Shown: one piece after another, positions 37,435 through 47,751 of the stretch
How the letters are laid out: every line of letters starts with the position of its first letter
Numbering within the stretch: position 1 is the first letter of the stretch
Assembly (NCBI GenBank): GCA_022823865.1
Contig: JAJEHF010000145.1
Coordinates: forward strand, 1 to 64,000
Direction: 5' to 3'
Length of the DNA stretch: 64,000 bases
Source of the DNA: Bryobacterales bacterium
GTDB lineage: Bacteria; Acidobacteriota; Terriglobia; Bryobacterales; UBA6623
Translations under genes and position numbers: made by a program
Notes under the pieces: model-generated
The model's input: the letters and a program-made list of their open reading frames with translations, nothing else
Told to the model about the DNA's origin: nothing
The model's database searches: none

Positions 37435-38754
37435 TCATCCCTGCGACGGGCTCGCCGGTTGCGTCTCGGCGACGCCTGCCAACACTTTGGCTGCAGCGTT
37501 GATCGCCAGATCGATCTCGGTTTCGCCGTGGGCGTCGGAGACGAACACCGCTTCGAACTGCGAGCACGGCAGATAAATCCCGCACGCCAGCATCTCGCGG
37601 AAGTAATGCCCGAACAATTCGGTATCGCAGCTGGCCGCACCGTCCCAGTCGTGCACGGTCCGGTCGGTGAAGAAGAAAGTCACCATCGAGCCGACCCGAT
37701 TGCTGGTCAGCTTGACTCCCGCGTCCTCGGCGGCGGACATGACGCCGGCCTGCAAGCGGGCGGACGAGGCTTCGACTCGATCATAGATTCCAGGGTCGCC
37801 ACGGAGTGCGCGCAGCATCGCAAGACCTCCGGCAACAGCCAGTGGGTTCCCCGAAAGCGTCCCTCCTTGGTAGACCGCTCCGAGCGGGGCGACGTGCTGC
37901 ATGATCTCGCGCCGGCCGCCGAACGCGCCGATCGGCAGGCCGCCGCCGATGACCTTGCCCAGCGTGGTCATGTCGGGGGTGACCCCATACAGGGACTGTG
38001 CTCCGCCCAGCGCGACTCGGAACCCGGTCATCACTTCGTCGAAGATCAGCACCGTCCCGTTCTCGCTGCACAGATCGCGCAGTGCTTGCAAGAAGCCGGG
38101 CCGAGGCGGCACGCAGCCCATGTTGCCGGCGACCGGCTCGAGGATCACGGCTGCGAGCCTGTCGCCGTAGGTCGAGAACGCTTCCTGAACGGCGGCTGCG
38201 CCGTTGTACGGCAGCGGCAGGGTAGTCGCGGCAAAGCCTTCCGGCACGCCCCCGGAATCGGAGATGCCCAATGTGGCCAGCCCCGAGCCGGCCTTGACAA
38301 GCAAGGAATCGACGTGCCCGTGGTAGTTGCCGACAAACTTGATCGCCAAGTCGCGACCGGTGTAGCCGCGCGCCACGCGCAGGGCGCTCATCGTGGCCTC
38401 GGTGCCCGAGTTCACCAGTCGCACCATCTCGATGGACGGCACGATCTCGCAAATCAGCTCGGCCATCTTGACCTCGGCCACGGTTGGGGCTCCGAAGCTC
38501 GTACTTGTGTCGAGGGCCCCTTCCAAGGCAGCGATCACCTCAGGGTGGCGGTGACCGAGGAACAGCGGCCCCCAAGACCCCACGAAGTCGACGTATTCGT
38601 TCCCGTCCACGTCCCACAGGCGGCATCCGTCGCCGCGCGCGATAAAGACAGGCTCCCGGCCAACTGCGCGAAAGGCCCGGGCGGGCGAGTTCACGCCGCC
38701 GGGAATGACCTGCTGGGCCTCTTTGAACAAGGCGCTGGAGAGTTCATGCTGCAT
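37435..38754 (-). CDS. hemL: Glutamate-1-semialdehyde 2,1-aminomutase
   Basis: VIPGGVNSPARAFRAVG; LVNSGTEATMSALRVARGYTGRD; LIFDEVMTGFRVALGGAQSLYGVTPDMTTLGKVIGGGLPIGAFGG. Confidence 0.97.
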   Translation of the reverse strand: MQHELSSALFKEAQQVIPGGVNSPARAFRAVGREPVFIARGDGCRLWDVDGNEYVDFVGSWGPLFLGHRHPEVIAALEGALDTSTSFGAPTVAEVKMAELICEIVPSIEMVRLVNSGTEATMSALRVARGYTGRDLAIKFVGNYHGHVDSLLVKAGSGLATLGISDSGGVPEGFAATTLPLPYNGAAAVQEAFSTYGDRLAAVILEPVAGNMGCVPPRPGFLQALRDLCSENGTVLIFDEVMTGFRVALGGAQSLYGVTPDMTTLGKVIGGGLPIGAFGGRREIMQHVAPLGAVYQGGTLSGNPLAVAGGLAMLRALRGDPGIYDRVEASSARLQAGVMSAAEDAGVKLTSNRVGSMVTFFFTDRTVHDWDGAASCDTELFGHYFREMLACGIYLPCSQFEAVFVSDAHGETEIDLAINAAAKVLAGVAETQPASPSQG

Positions 38755-38779
38755 AAGTCCGTTCCGTTTCGAATCCTGC

Positions 38780-39214
38780 CTACTGCTGCCCGCCGTCCAA
38801 TGGCGGGTGCCCCGGAGGAAGTTCCGGGCTGGGTTGGACAGTAGGGGGATGTCCCGGTGGCAGCCCTGACGTGGGCGGATGGTTCGGCGGCAGCGCCGCA
38901 GGAGAACTGCTGGCGGGTTCGGGCGGCAGGACCTTCCAGCCATCGGGGTCGCGTCGCAGCTGATACAGCATCTTCATGGCCGCCTTGGGATCGTCCGAAG
39001 CCACGATAGAAACCGAGACGGTGGCATGGTCTCCGTCGTAGCGGATGCGATCCGCCTTGACCTGCATTTGGTCGAGCCGCAGGTCCGTGCGCTCGGCCAA
39101 GTAGCTCTCTACGGCCGCTTCGATTTCGGCTGCCGACCGGGGTGCCTCGTCAGAACAAGCCAGCCCTAGCAATGAGACCAGCGTGATGAACACGCGAGGG
39201 TGCAGGGATCTCAC
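38780..39214 (-). CDS. Small lipoprotein with C-terminal PP(N/G)HPP repeats
   Basis: Lipobox LLGLAC; LPPNHPPTSGLPPGHPPTVQPSPELPPGHPPLDGG. Confidence 0.75.
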   Translation of the reverse strand: MRSLHPRVFITLVSLLGLACSDEAPRSAAEIEAAVESYLAERTDLRLDQMQVKADRIRYDGDHATVSVSIVASDDPKAAMKMLYQLRRDPDGWKVLPPEPASSSPAALPPNHPPTSGLPPGHPPTVQPSPELPPGHPPLDGGQQ

Positions 39215-39249
39215 GCTGCCTCCGGCACTAGCCCGAGTATAGCCACTCG

Positions 39250-39768
39250 CTAGCGGGTGATTTCCCAGGCCAGGTGGGCCAGTTCCGGCTGAATCAGCTT
39301 CTCCCAGGCGAGCCGAACGGCGGCGGGAGAGCCCGGCGTGGAGATCACAACCGTATCCCGGTAGACGCCGGCCGTGGCCCGCGAGAGCATCGCAGAGGCG
39401 CCGACCTGGTCATAGCTGAGCATCCGAAACAGCTCGCCGAAGCCGGTCAGCTCCTTTTCCATCGCGCGACTGAGAACATCATAGGTTCGATCCCGGCGCG
39501 AAATGCCGGTGCCGCCGTTGAAGAGCGCGACCTGCACCTGTTCCTCGGCCGCCAGCTCGTCCAGCGCCGCCGCCACTTGATCGGGCTCGTCCGGCACGAT
39601 GCGAATCGAGTGCAGCAGATTGCCGGACTGTTCGACAGCTTCTGTGAGGAATGCCGCGTTGGCATCGGTCTTGGGCGTGCGGCTGTCACTGACGGTCACA
39701 ACCGCAAGCGTCACCGGACCCCGCTCCGCGGCGAGCCTGCGGTGCTGCACGTTGCTTTCGGGGGCCAT
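39250..39768 (-). CDS. moaB: Molybdenum cofactor biosynthesis protein B (MogA/MoaB fold)
   Basis: VTLAVVTVSDSRTPKTDANAAFL; LFNGGTGISRRDRTYDVL; STPGSPAAVRLAWEKLI. Confidence 0.93.
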   Translation of the reverse strand: MAPESNVQHRRLAAERGPVTLAVVTVSDSRTPKTDANAAFLTEAVEQSGNLLHSIRIVPDEPDQVAAALDELAAEEQVQVALFNGGTGISRRDRTYDVLSRAMEKELTGFGELFRMLSYDQVGASAMLSRATAGVYRDTVVISTPGSPAAVRLAWEKLIQPELAHLAWEITR

Positions 39769-39785
39769 GGTGGAAATCCTCCAGT

Positions 39786-40988
39786 CTAGGGCAAGAACAC
39801 CTCGGTCTCGACCGGCAGGCCATAGTCGACGCCGTCCACGTCGAAACCGAATAGGTTGTTGAAGTCCCGGCGAAATCCCGCAAAGTCCGCCAATTCCGCC
39901 AAGTTGTCGGTCTCCACCATGGGCCACAGCCCGGCGACCTCCTCCTGAACGTCGACGCGCATTTCCAGATCATCGAGGCGAATCAGCCCGCCTGCGTCAC
40001 ATCGCGGCCCGCGTTCCGCGGCAAGGTGCTCCCGGACCAAGCGAGTCATCTGCTCGATACAGCCTTCGTGGACCCCCTTGGCCTTCATCACTCGAAACAG
40101 CAGGCTCACATACAGGGGCACGACCGGAATCGCCGCCGATGCTTGCGTGACGACGGCCTTGTTGACCGCTACCCAGGCAGCTCCGCCGACTTCTTGTTCC
40201 AACCTGGCGTTCAGACTGTCGGCAGTTGCCTTAAGATGCTGCTTGGCCGCGCCGATCGTGCCGTCCTTGTAAATCGGCCACGTCAGCGCAGGGCCGTAGT
40301 AGCTATAGGCCAGCGTCTGCGCACCCTGCGCCAGCAACCCGCTGTCGGCAAGCCCTTCGACCCACCAGCGCCAGTCCTCGCCTCCCATGACTGCCACGGT
40401 TTCGTCGATCTCCGCTTGTGTGGCCGCCTCGACCGATGCTGTGCCCACCGTTCCGTTGCCCAGATCGACGGTCTTTCCAGTAAACGGCGACCCGATGGCC
40501 TTCAGGCTGGAAGTGTGTGTGACACCTGTTCTGGGATTCGTGCGCTTGGGCGATGCGAGGCTGTAGACGACCAGGTCCACCTTCCCCATCGATTCTTCAA
40601 TGACATGCGCGACCTCTTGCTTGATCTCGTCGGAGAAGGCATCGCCGTTGACGCTGCGCGCCCACAGCCCGTCGCGCTCGGCAGCTTGATGCAGGGCAAC
40701 GCAGTTGTAGTAGCCGGCGCTTGCGGTGCGCCGCCCAGCCGGAGGCTTCTCGAAGAACACGCCCAGCGTGCGGCACCCCAAGCCCCAGCCGGTCGCGATG
40801 CGCGTCGACAGGCCATAGCCGGTCGACGCCCCCAGGACCAAGACATTGCGCAAGCGAGTCGACGGCCTCGAAGGCATGCTGCTCCGCACATGCGAGATCT
40901 GCCGTTCCACGTTCCGGGCGCACCCCGCTGGATGGGCGTTCACGCAAATGAAGCCTCGTGACCGCTGCTTGACGATTTGTTCCGGCAT
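39786..40988 (-). CDS. fabV: Enoyl-ACP / trans-2-enoyl-CoA reductase, FabV type
   Basis: NVLVLGASTGYGLSTRIATGWGLGCRTLGVFFEKPP; SAGYYNCVALHQAAERDGLWARSVNGDAFSDEIK; SYYGPALTWPIYKDGTIGAAK. Confidence 0.95.
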   Translation of the reverse strand: MPEQIVKQRSRGFICVNAHPAGCARNVERQISHVRSSMPSRPSTRLRNVLVLGASTGYGLSTRIATGWGLGCRTLGVFFEKPPAGRRTASAGYYNCVALHQAAERDGLWARSVNGDAFSDEIKQEVAHVIEESMGKVDLVVYSLASPKRTNPRTGVTHTSSLKAIGSPFTGKTVDLGNGTVGTASVEAATQAEIDETVAVMGGEDWRWWVEGLADSGLLAQGAQTLAYSYYGPALTWPIYKDGTIGAAKQHLKATADSLNARLEQEVGGAAWVAVNKAVVTQASAAIPVVPLYVSLLFRVMKAKGVHEGCIEQMTRLVREHLAAERGPRCDAGGLIRLDDLEMRVDVQEEVAGLWPMVETDNLAELADFAGFRRDFNNLFGFDVDGVDYGLPVETEVFLP

Positions 40989-41236
40989 GGACTCGCTCTC
41001 CCATCTTACGGCGGCCTGCGCGCCGAGCTCTTGAGCTTGGAGTTTCGTGCCATGCCAGCGGCTACGCCGGGCGTCAGCCTCGGCAATCGTGCCCGGCATG
41101 ACTTCGGATCGTCGCCAGCACGTCTCGGGCGGGGCTCAGCCTGACGCCCGTGGAGCCGCTGGCGGGGAGCCATTTCCTCGCCTGGACGGGTCGCCCTCGC
41201 GGCTCTTCAGACGAAACGGAGTGGCAGCTGTGGCAG

Positions 41237-42400
41237 TCAGGCGAGGAGTTCGCCGTCCCAAAGGCACTTCAGAAAATCCTCGACCGGTAGGATCTCGACA
41301 GCGCCAATGAGCCGAGGCACAGACTCCCGGCAGACCAAGAACTGCCGCTTCACGGTTGTTTCGGCTGCGAGACGTTGTAATCCAGTCAGGTCACGTCGGC
41401 TCACGGAACTGGTCGCCTTAACCTCGACCGCAACCTCGTCGCCGATCACGAAATCCACCTCGGAGCCGTCCTCTGTCCTCCAATAGGCAAGCCTCCGCTG
41501 GTCGCGTGCGTAGGCGAGCCAGGCACTCAACTCACAGAAGACGAGTTGCTCAAGGGCGGGACCGAACGTCGGGCTGCCCGGGAGAATCTCGCCCATCGAC
41601 GCCAGTGCGTTGGCGATCCCGACATCGAAGAAGAACAGCTTGGCGCGGGAAACCGGTTTGCGGCGCGCCTTGCGGGGAGCGAACGGCGGAAGCAGCGTCC
41701 CGAGGAGGGTATCTTCGATCACTTGGAAGTACTCGCGGACCGTGCGCGCCGGGACGGCTGCGTCGGACCCCAAGCGCTCGAAGACGATGGGCTGCGCGTA
41801 GCTCGCGCCCGCGGCTGCGAGAAAGCGCGAGAAGGGCTCGATCCCCCGCACCAGCCCCTCCGCCTGAATCTCCAGCCGCAGATAGTTGCCACAGTAGGCT
41901 CGGAGGTCTTCCATGGGCTCGTCCGAGAAGTAGATTGAGGGAATCCCGCCGACGTTTATCGCCCGCTGGAGGTCCCAATCGGGCACCTCTGCGGAGACGA
42001 ACGGAAACATCCGCCTGGTCCGGGCGCGGCCTCCCAAGAGGTTCACGCCGCCGCGGCGCAGCTTGACCGGGCTGCTTGCTGCCAAGACGAACCGGAACCC
42101 GCGATTCTCGATCAGGCCGTGCACCTCATCGAGCAAGCTGGGCAGTTTCTGGATCTCGTCGATCAACACGGGGCCGGTGGCGGGGTCCACGGTCGCGAGT
42201 TCCTGGCGCAGCCGCCCGGGCTCACGCGACAGGCGCAGAAAGACCTCGCCGTGCAGCAGATCGAACAAGGGAGAGTTGGGAAAGCGCTGACGCAGCCAAG
42301 TCGTCTTCCCGGTCTGTCGCGGCCCGAAGAGGAATACGGAACGGCTGTTCAGATCCCGACCAAGGTCGAGACGGCGTGGCAGCGGTTCCATTTGGCTCAC
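41237..42400 (-). CDS. AAA ATPase + DUF4143 family protein (GTG start at 42400 or ATG at 42391)
   Basis: VFLFGPRQTGKTTWLRQRFP Walker A; VLIDEIQKLPSLL Walker B; YWRTEDGSEVDFVIGDEVAVEVKAT. Confidence 0.93.
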   Translation of the reverse strand: MSQMEPLPRRLDLGRDLNSRSVFLFGPRQTGKTTWLRQRFPNSPLFDLLHGEVFLRLSREPGRLRQELATVDPATGPVLIDEIQKLPSLLDEVHGLIENRGFRFVLAASSPVKLRRGGVNLLGGRARTRRMFPFVSAEVPDWDLQRAINVGGIPSIYFSDEPMEDLRAYCGNYLRLEIQAEGLVRGIEPFSRFLAAAGASYAQPIVFERLGSDAAVPARTVREYFQVIEDTLLGTLLPPFAPRKARRKPVSRAKLFFFDVGIANALASMGEILPGSPTFGPALEQLVFCELSAWLAYARDQRRLAYWRTEDGSEVDFVIGDEVAVEVKATSSVSRRDLTGLQRLAAETTVKRQFLVCRESVPRLIGAVEILPVEDFLKCLWDGELLA

Positions 42401-42414
42401 AGTTTCAGCATATC

Positions 42415-42445
42415 ATATGCGGATAACTGTATGTTTCCCGCATAT
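42415..42445. promoter_or_regulatory. Perfect 8-bp inverted repeat upstream of ATPase/DUF4143 gene
   Basis: atatgcgg - 15 nt - ccgcatat. Confidence 0.45.
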
Positions 42446-42620
42446 CTACTGCGAAATTCAACACATGAAGCGGTCTTGCTGCCACTGGAATCGATCTCGC
42501 ACAGCAAGTGGTGCGCGCGCGACGTCGGGGCGCGTACCGTTCACTGTCCTTATGTCGGGGACCTGCCGAGGAGAGCCGCCGGTTTCTGGGACCCGCTCGG
42601 CGCAGTACCGCAGGTTGGGC

Positions 42621-42641
42621 GAGCCGCCGCTGCGGCGGCTC
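42621..42641. repeat. Strong GC hairpin (10-bp perfect arms)
   Basis: gagccgccgc-t-gcggcggctc. Confidence 0.7.
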
Positions 42642-42945
42642 GGAGATCCCTCCGCCTGCCAGCAGAGGGTGGCCCGTCGCAGCCATTGCTGCGCGACGTG
42701 TACGGAGGCGTGCGTCACGCCCCGAAGCGCAAGCGGACAGTAGGCCAGGAATGGCCGGCCCCGACCCCTGCGAAGCGGCCGGGATTGATGTGGGCGAGTC
42801 AAGACGCGACGCGCAAGCTGGTCGACCTTTCCAACGCTTGCCCCGTGGTGCTATGTTTGAAGTCAGTTCGCCGCTCGGTGATGTGACAGCCTGACTCGAC
42901 CCGTCACACTTTTCCCCCCAGACCGTAGCGGACCCTCGGATTGCC

Positions 42946-43455
42946 ATGATTCGAAGCTTTCGTGGCGCTCGGCCAGCCGTCGCGCCCAGCGCCTACATCG
43001 ACCCGAGCGCCGTGCTGATCGGGGATGTCAGCGTCGGCGCCCAGTCCAGCGTTTGGTGCAACGTCACCGTGCGGGCCGACACCTCCAAGGTCGCCATCGG
43101 CGAAGACACCAGCATCCAGGACAATAGCTGCCTGCATGAGGACGCAGACGCGCCGCTGACGATCGGCGACCGCGTGGTCGTTGGACACTCCTGCACGGTC
43201 CACGGCTGCGTGGTCGAAGACGACTGCCTGATCGGCATGGGCTCGACCATCTTGAGCAAGGCACACATCGGAGCCGGTTCAATCGTTGCGGCCGGAGCGG
43301 TGGTTCTGGGCGGCACAGTAGTGCCGCCACGCAGCTTGGTGGCCGGAGTGCCCGCCAAGGTCAAGCGCAGCGTGAGTGACGAGGAAGTGGAACGCACGCG
43401 CACGAACGCCGAGCACTACGTCGAGCTGTCGCGCGAGTACCTGGACGAGACCTGA
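42946..43455 (+). CDS. Gamma-carbonic anhydrase family / hexapeptide-repeat protein
   Basis: [73 protein letters not shown]. Confidence 0.95.
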   Translation: MIRSFRGARPAVAPSAYIDPSAVLIGDVSVGAQSSVWCNVTVRADTSKVAIGEDTSIQDNSCLHEDADAPLTIGDRVVVGHSCTVHGCVVEDDCLIGMGSTILSKAHIGAGSIVAAGAVVLGGTVVPPRSLVAGVPAKVKRSVSDEEVERTRTNAEHYVELSREYLDET

Positions 43456-45263
43456 TGCCGGATCAAGAGCCAGAAGCCCTCCAGACCCAGCCCTTGGGAT
43501 CGCTGGAGCGAACCCACTATTGCGGGGCAATCCGCGACTCCGACATCGGGACGAGCGCGGTCCTGATGGGCTGGGTTCACCGCAAGCGCGACCTCGGGGG
43601 CTTGCTCTTCCTGCACTTGCGCGATCGCAGCGGAATCTCGCAGGTCGTGTTCAACGCCGAGACCCACCCCGAGGCCCACGAACGCGCGGAGGCCCTGCGC
43701 AGCGAGTACGTGATCGCCGTGGAGGGGCCGATCATTCGCCGCTCCGAAGAGACCTACAACCCGAATCTCGACACCGGCACGGTCGAGCTGGTCGCCGAAA
43801 AGCTGACGGTTCTGAGCACTTCCAAGACGCCGCCGTTCCAGCTCGACGAGGAGGATCGCACAAGCGTCGGCGAGGACACGCGCCTCAAGTACCGCTACAT
43901 CGACTTGCGCCGCCCCCGCATGCAGCGCAACATCCAACTGCGCCACGACATCAACGCAGCCGTTCGCAAATCACTCAGCGACCAAGGGTTCTTGGAAATC
44001 GAGACCCCCTTCATGACTCGCTCGACGCCGGAAGGCGCGCGGGATTTCCTAGTGCCGAGCCGCATCCAGCTCGGCTCGATGTATGCCCTGCCCCAGTCTC
44101 CGCAACTGTTCAAGCAGCTGCTGATGGTCGGCGGCTACGACCGGTACTTCCAGATCGTGCGCTGCTTCCGCGACGAGGACCTGCGCGCCGACCGGCAGCC
44201 CGAGTTCACCCAGATCGACGTCGAAATGTCGTTCGTCAACGAAGACGGCGTGCTGGCCGTCGTCGAGGGGCTGATGACAAGCGTGTGCGCGGCGGCCGGG
44301 GCCCGCGAGCCGGACCTGCCAGTGCCGCGGCTGACCTACGCCGAAGCGATGGAAGGCTACGGCAGCGACAAGCCCGACCTGCGCCTGCCACCGATGGCCG
44401 TGGTGACGGACCTGTTGGCTCCGGAAGACCTCCCGATGCAGGGCCCGCTGGTCGCAATCCGCACTCCCGCAGTGGGGCAGCTGACCCGGCGCGAACGCGA
44501 ACAATTCCGTGAATTCGCCGCGGAGCAGAACCTGAGAATCTTTGACGACTTCCGGGGCCTGTCAAAGAAGATGCCGGAGCAGATGCAGGCGGTCAGGGAC
44601 CGCCTGCAAGCCGACGAGCAGGATTTCCTCGTGCTCGTCACCGGCGCGAAACCCCTCTCCGGGCCGCGCCCCGACCAAGCGGTCTTGGCCGCGGCGGGCA
44701 ATCTCAAGCAGCTTATCGGGGCAGCCTTTGCGGATCGCCACGGCCTGCTCAAGGACGATGACCTGCGCTTCCTTTGGGTCACCGATTTTCCGATGTTCGA
44801 GTGGGACGCCAACGAGGGCGACTGGACGCCGGCCCACCATCCGTTCACGTCGCCCCACGACGAGGATATCGACAAGTTGATCGCCGATCCGGAAGCGTGC
44901 CGCTCCAAGGCCTACGACCTGGTCCTCAACGGAGTCGAGCTAGGTTCAGGGTCGATCCGTATCCACCGCCAGGACGTGCAGTCGAAGGTCTTCGAGGCTC
45001 TGGGACTGGCTGCCGAAGAAGCGAACCATCGCTTCGGCTTCTTCTTGGAGGCACTGCAGTACGGCACGCCCCCGCACGGAGGCATTGCGCTGGGACTGGA
45101 CCGCTTGGTCATGCTGCTCGCCGGCGAGGCTACGATCCGCGACGTGATTCCCTTCCCCAAGACCGCCAAGGGCACCGATCTGATGTGCGAAGCGCCGAAT
45201 ACGGTGCCAGACCGAAATCTGGCCGAAGTGGGCATCGCACTGCGGGTCCGCGCCAAGGCCTAG
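43455..45263 (+). CDS. aspS: Aspartyl-tRNA synthetase
   Basis: [99 protein letters not shown]. Confidence 0.98.
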   Translation: MPDQEPEALQTQPLGSLERTHYCGAIRDSDIGTSAVLMGWVHRKRDLGGLLFLHLRDRSGISQVVFNAETHPEAHERAEALRSEYVIAVEGPIIRRSEETYNPNLDTGTVELVAEKLTVLSTSKTPPFQLDEEDRTSVGEDTRLKYRYIDLRRPRMQRNIQLRHDINAAVRKSLSDQGFLEIETPFMTRSTPEGARDFLVPSRIQLGSMYALPQSPQLFKQLLMVGGYDRYFQIVRCFRDEDLRADRQPEFTQIDVEMSFVNEDGVLAVVEGLMTSVCAAAGAREPDLPVPRLTYAEAMEGYGSDKPDLRLPPMAVVTDLLAPEDLPMQGPLVAIRTPAVGQLTRREREQFREFAAEQNLRIFDDFRGLSKKMPEQMQAVRDRLQADEQDFLVLVTGAKPLSGPRPDQAVLAAAGNLKQLIGAAFADRHGLLKDDDLRFLWVTDFPMFEWDANEGDWTPAHHPFTSPHDEDIDKLIADPEACRSKAYDLVLNGVELGSGSIRIHRQDVQSKVFEALGLAAEEANHRFGFFLEALQYGTPPHGGIALGLDRLVMLLAGEATIRDVIPFPKTAKGTDLMCEAPNTVPDRNLAEVGIALRVRAKA

Positions 45264-45295
45264 CAGGGCCTCAGAACAGATCCCAGGATCCGAGC

Positions 45296-46279
45296 ATGGA
45301 CCGCGTGTTGGTGATCGGCGGCACGCTGTTCATCGGCCAAGCGCTCGTCGCACGCCTGCTCGAGCGCGGCGACGATGTCACCATCCTGCACCGTGGCCGC
45401 CACAATCCGTTCGCCGGCCGCGCGCGGGAGATCCACTGCGACCGCAACGACACGGCTGCCGTGGCGAAAGCCGTAAAGGGCGGCTACGACTTGGTGTTCG
45501 ACAACGTCTACGACTGGCAGCGCGGCACGACAGGGGGCCAAGTCCTCGCCGCGGCCGCGGCCTGCGGAGACAACTTGCGACGGTACGTATTCGTCTCCAG
45601 CTGCGCAGCCTACGGGGACGGCCTCGACCGTGACGAGGATGCACCGCTAGCGCCTCCCGACTGTCCCGATATCTATTGCCGGAACAAGGCGGACTCCGAG
45701 CGGGCCCTGCTGGGACTGTATGCCGAGCAGGGCGTGCCGACCGCAACCCTCCGGCCGCCGTTTGTCTACGGCCCGCGCAATCCGTTCTATCGCGAAGCGT
45801 TCTTCTGGGACCGCCTGACCGCGGGACGCCCGATCCTAGTGCCGGGGGACGGCAGCCGCTTGATGCACTTCGTGTTTGTCAGGGATCTGGTCGAAGCCGC
45901 ACTGCTGGCCACCCAGACCCCAGTGGCGGCCGGCCGAGCGTACAACGTCGCGCATGTCCGGCCCGTGCGGCAGGATGACTTCGTGCGGATGCTCGGGGAG
46001 GCGGCTGGCATCGAACCCGACCTGCGCTACATCCCGCGCGAGACAGCCCACGAGCTGGGCGGCCAGGTCTTCCAGCCGCCGTACTACTTCGGGCAATACT
46101 TCGACATGCCTCCCATCACCCTGGATGTGACGCGTGCACGCGAGGAGCTGGGCTTCGAACCAGTGTCGCTGGCCGATGGATTGCGCCAGACATGGCAGTG
46201 GTACAGCGGCTCCGACGGCACGCTTCGGAACTGGCCGGACTTCTCGTTCGACGACATCGCGCTGGCAGCGCTTGCCTGA
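45296..46279 (+). CDS. NAD-dependent epimerase/dehydratase (extended SDR)
   Basis: MDRVLVIGGTLFIGQALVARLLERGDDVTILHRG; DIYCRNKADSERAL; RPPFVYGPRNPF. Confidence 0.92.
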   Translation: MDRVLVIGGTLFIGQALVARLLERGDDVTILHRGRHNPFAGRAREIHCDRNDTAAVAKAVKGGYDLVFDNVYDWQRGTTGGQVLAAAAACGDNLRRYVFVSSCAAYGDGLDRDEDAPLAPPDCPDIYCRNKADSERALLGLYAEQGVPTATLRPPFVYGPRNPFYREAFFWDRLTAGRPILVPGDGSRLMHFVFVRDLVEAALLATQTPVAAGRAYNVAHVRPVRQDDFVRMLGEAAGIEPDLRYIPRETAHELGGQVFQPPYYFGQYFDMPPITLDVTRAREELGFEPVSLADGLRQTWQWYSGSDGTLRNWPDFSFDDIALAALA

Positions 46280-46306
46280 GCCTGGGCAGGCGCCGCAGCC
46301 GGTCGC

Positions 46307-47461
46307 TCAGCGCGTGAGATTCTCGAACAGGAAGACGCCGCCCTTGCCGCCGACGACGATGTCCAAGTCGCCGTCCTTGTCGATATCGACCACCGGAATC
46401 TGCATGCCGGTGCCCACGCGGCCGCCGTAGTGGATCGTGTGGCGCAGCCATTCCCACTGCTTGCCGTTGTTCGCGTACTCGTACCAGTACAGCCCGAGGG
46501 GCTCGCGCCCGCCCTTGTCGTGGCCGTTGTGCGCGAAGAACCGCTTGCCGGTGATGAGTTCCGGACGCCCGTCGCCGGTCAGGTCGGCCATGGTCGAGGC
46601 GTGCGCCTGCGACCAGGAATCGTCGATCGTGTGCCGCTCCCAGGCACGCTGGCCAGAGTCCCCGCGAACCTGCTTGAGCCAGTAAATGCCGTAGCTGTGG
46701 GCGTGAGGCGCAATGATGTCGTTGAGGCCGTCGCCATCGATGTCCAGCACGTGCAGGAAGCCCGCGTGCTCCTCGACTTCGAACTCGGCATGCATCTTCC
46801 ACGGCGTCTTGCGCGGGTCCGCGGGCCCTTCCAGCCAGCCCTTGGGCGTGAGAATGTCCATGCGTCCGTCGCCGTTCACGTCGCCGGCGCCGATCCCGTG
46901 CCCGTCGGCGGCGAGCTTGACCGCGTGCTCGACCCACTTGCCGTCCGGCCCGGGCGACTCAAACCACGAGGTCTTGTCGGCCGGCCTGCCCCCGAATTGC
47001 GGCAGCACCTCCCGGGCCTCTCCATCGCCATCCAAGTCCACCTGCAGCGCGAACTCGACCGAGAGCCCTTCGTGGATGCGCTGCTCGACCCACTCGCCGA
47101 TTGCGCGGCCAGGGTTTCGCCACCACGCGATCTTCCGCTCGCCCCAAGAGACGCTCACCACGTCAACGTGGCCGTCCCGATCGACATCGAACGGCATGTC
47201 GGAGAAGTCGTCGATGTAGTTGTTGAAGAAGTAGAACGAGCGGAACTTCTTGGGCTGGAATTCCGGCCCGCGGAACCAGTTCTCGCCAGAGACGATATCC
47301 AGGTAGCCGTCGCCATTGAGATCTGCCACCGCGCAGGGCTCGTTCCTGCCCAGGTCGATCACCCGCTTCTTGAACGGAATCTCCGGGGAAGGACCCCCGG
47401 CAAGAGCTGGGACGGAAGAAACGGTGACCAAGAGGCCGAACACTACTGCCAAGGCGCGCAT
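46307..47461 (-). CDS. Secreted FG-GAP/VCBS repeat protein
   Basis: Signal peptide; AVADLNGDGYLDIVSGENWFRGP, DIDGDGLNDIIAPHAHSYGIYW, DIDKDGDLDIVVGGKGGVFLFEN. Confidence 0.9.
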   Translation of the reverse strand: MRALAVVFGLLVTVSSVPALAGGPSPEIPFKKRVIDLGRNEPCAVADLNGDGYLDIVSGENWFRGPEFQPKKFRSFYFFNNYIDDFSDMPFDVDRDGHVDVVSVSWGERKIAWWRNPGRAIGEWVEQRIHEGLSVEFALQVDLDGDGEAREVLPQFGGRPADKTSWFESPGPDGKWVEHAVKLAADGHGIGAGDVNGDGRMDILTPKGWLEGPADPRKTPWKMHAEFEVEEHAGFLHVLDIDGDGLNDIIAPHAHSYGIYWLKQVRGDSGQRAWERHTIDDSWSQAHASTMADLTGDGRPELITGKRFFAHNGHDKGGREPLGLYWYEYANNGKQWEWLRHTIHYGGRVGTGMQIPVVDIDKDGDLDIVVGGKGGVFLFENLTR

Positions 47462-47529
47462 GACGGCTACATCATCCCATAGCTCCAGACAGCGAGCCTG
47501 CAGCCCGTTCGCACGTTTCACTGGTGAGC

Positions 47530-47751
47530 TCAGCGACGCCCCGCGAAGTAGAACAGCGCGGTGAGAAGCGCGCTGATGGCGACGCAGGTGGCCAACGGGA
47601 AGTAAAGGGTGAAGCGCGGGCTCTTGTAGACCAAGTCCCCCGGCAGCTTGCCGGGCGCGGGCAGGCCCAACCTGGGCGCCAGCAAAATCATCGCGCCCAG
47701 CACCAGCAGCGCCAAACCGGCGGCTACCAGCAACTTGCCCAGCGCCATCAT
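47530..47751 (-). CDS. DUF2905 family small membrane protein
   Basis: GKLLVAAGLALLVLGAMILLAPRLGLPAPGKLPGDLVYKSPRFTLYFPLATCVAISALLTALFY. Confidence 0.9.
   Translation of the reverse strand: MMALGKLLVAAGLALLVLGAMILLAPRLGLPAPGKLPGDLVYKSPRFTLYFPLATCVAISALLTALFYFAGRR

Noticed and set aside
37459-38844. 461-aa plus-strand ORF
   Set aside because: Antisense to clear hemL; a GC-rich codon artefact with no recognisable domain
40026-40961. 311-aa plus-strand ORF
   Set aside because: Antisense to fabV
42405-42947. Several ORFs on both strands in the 42.4-42.9 kb gap
   Set aside because: Arg/Pro/Ser-rich, mutually overlapping, no domains; treated as intergenic
43376-44512. 378-aa plus-strand ORF
   Set aside because: Out-of-frame overlap with aspS; Arg/Pro-rich shadow frame
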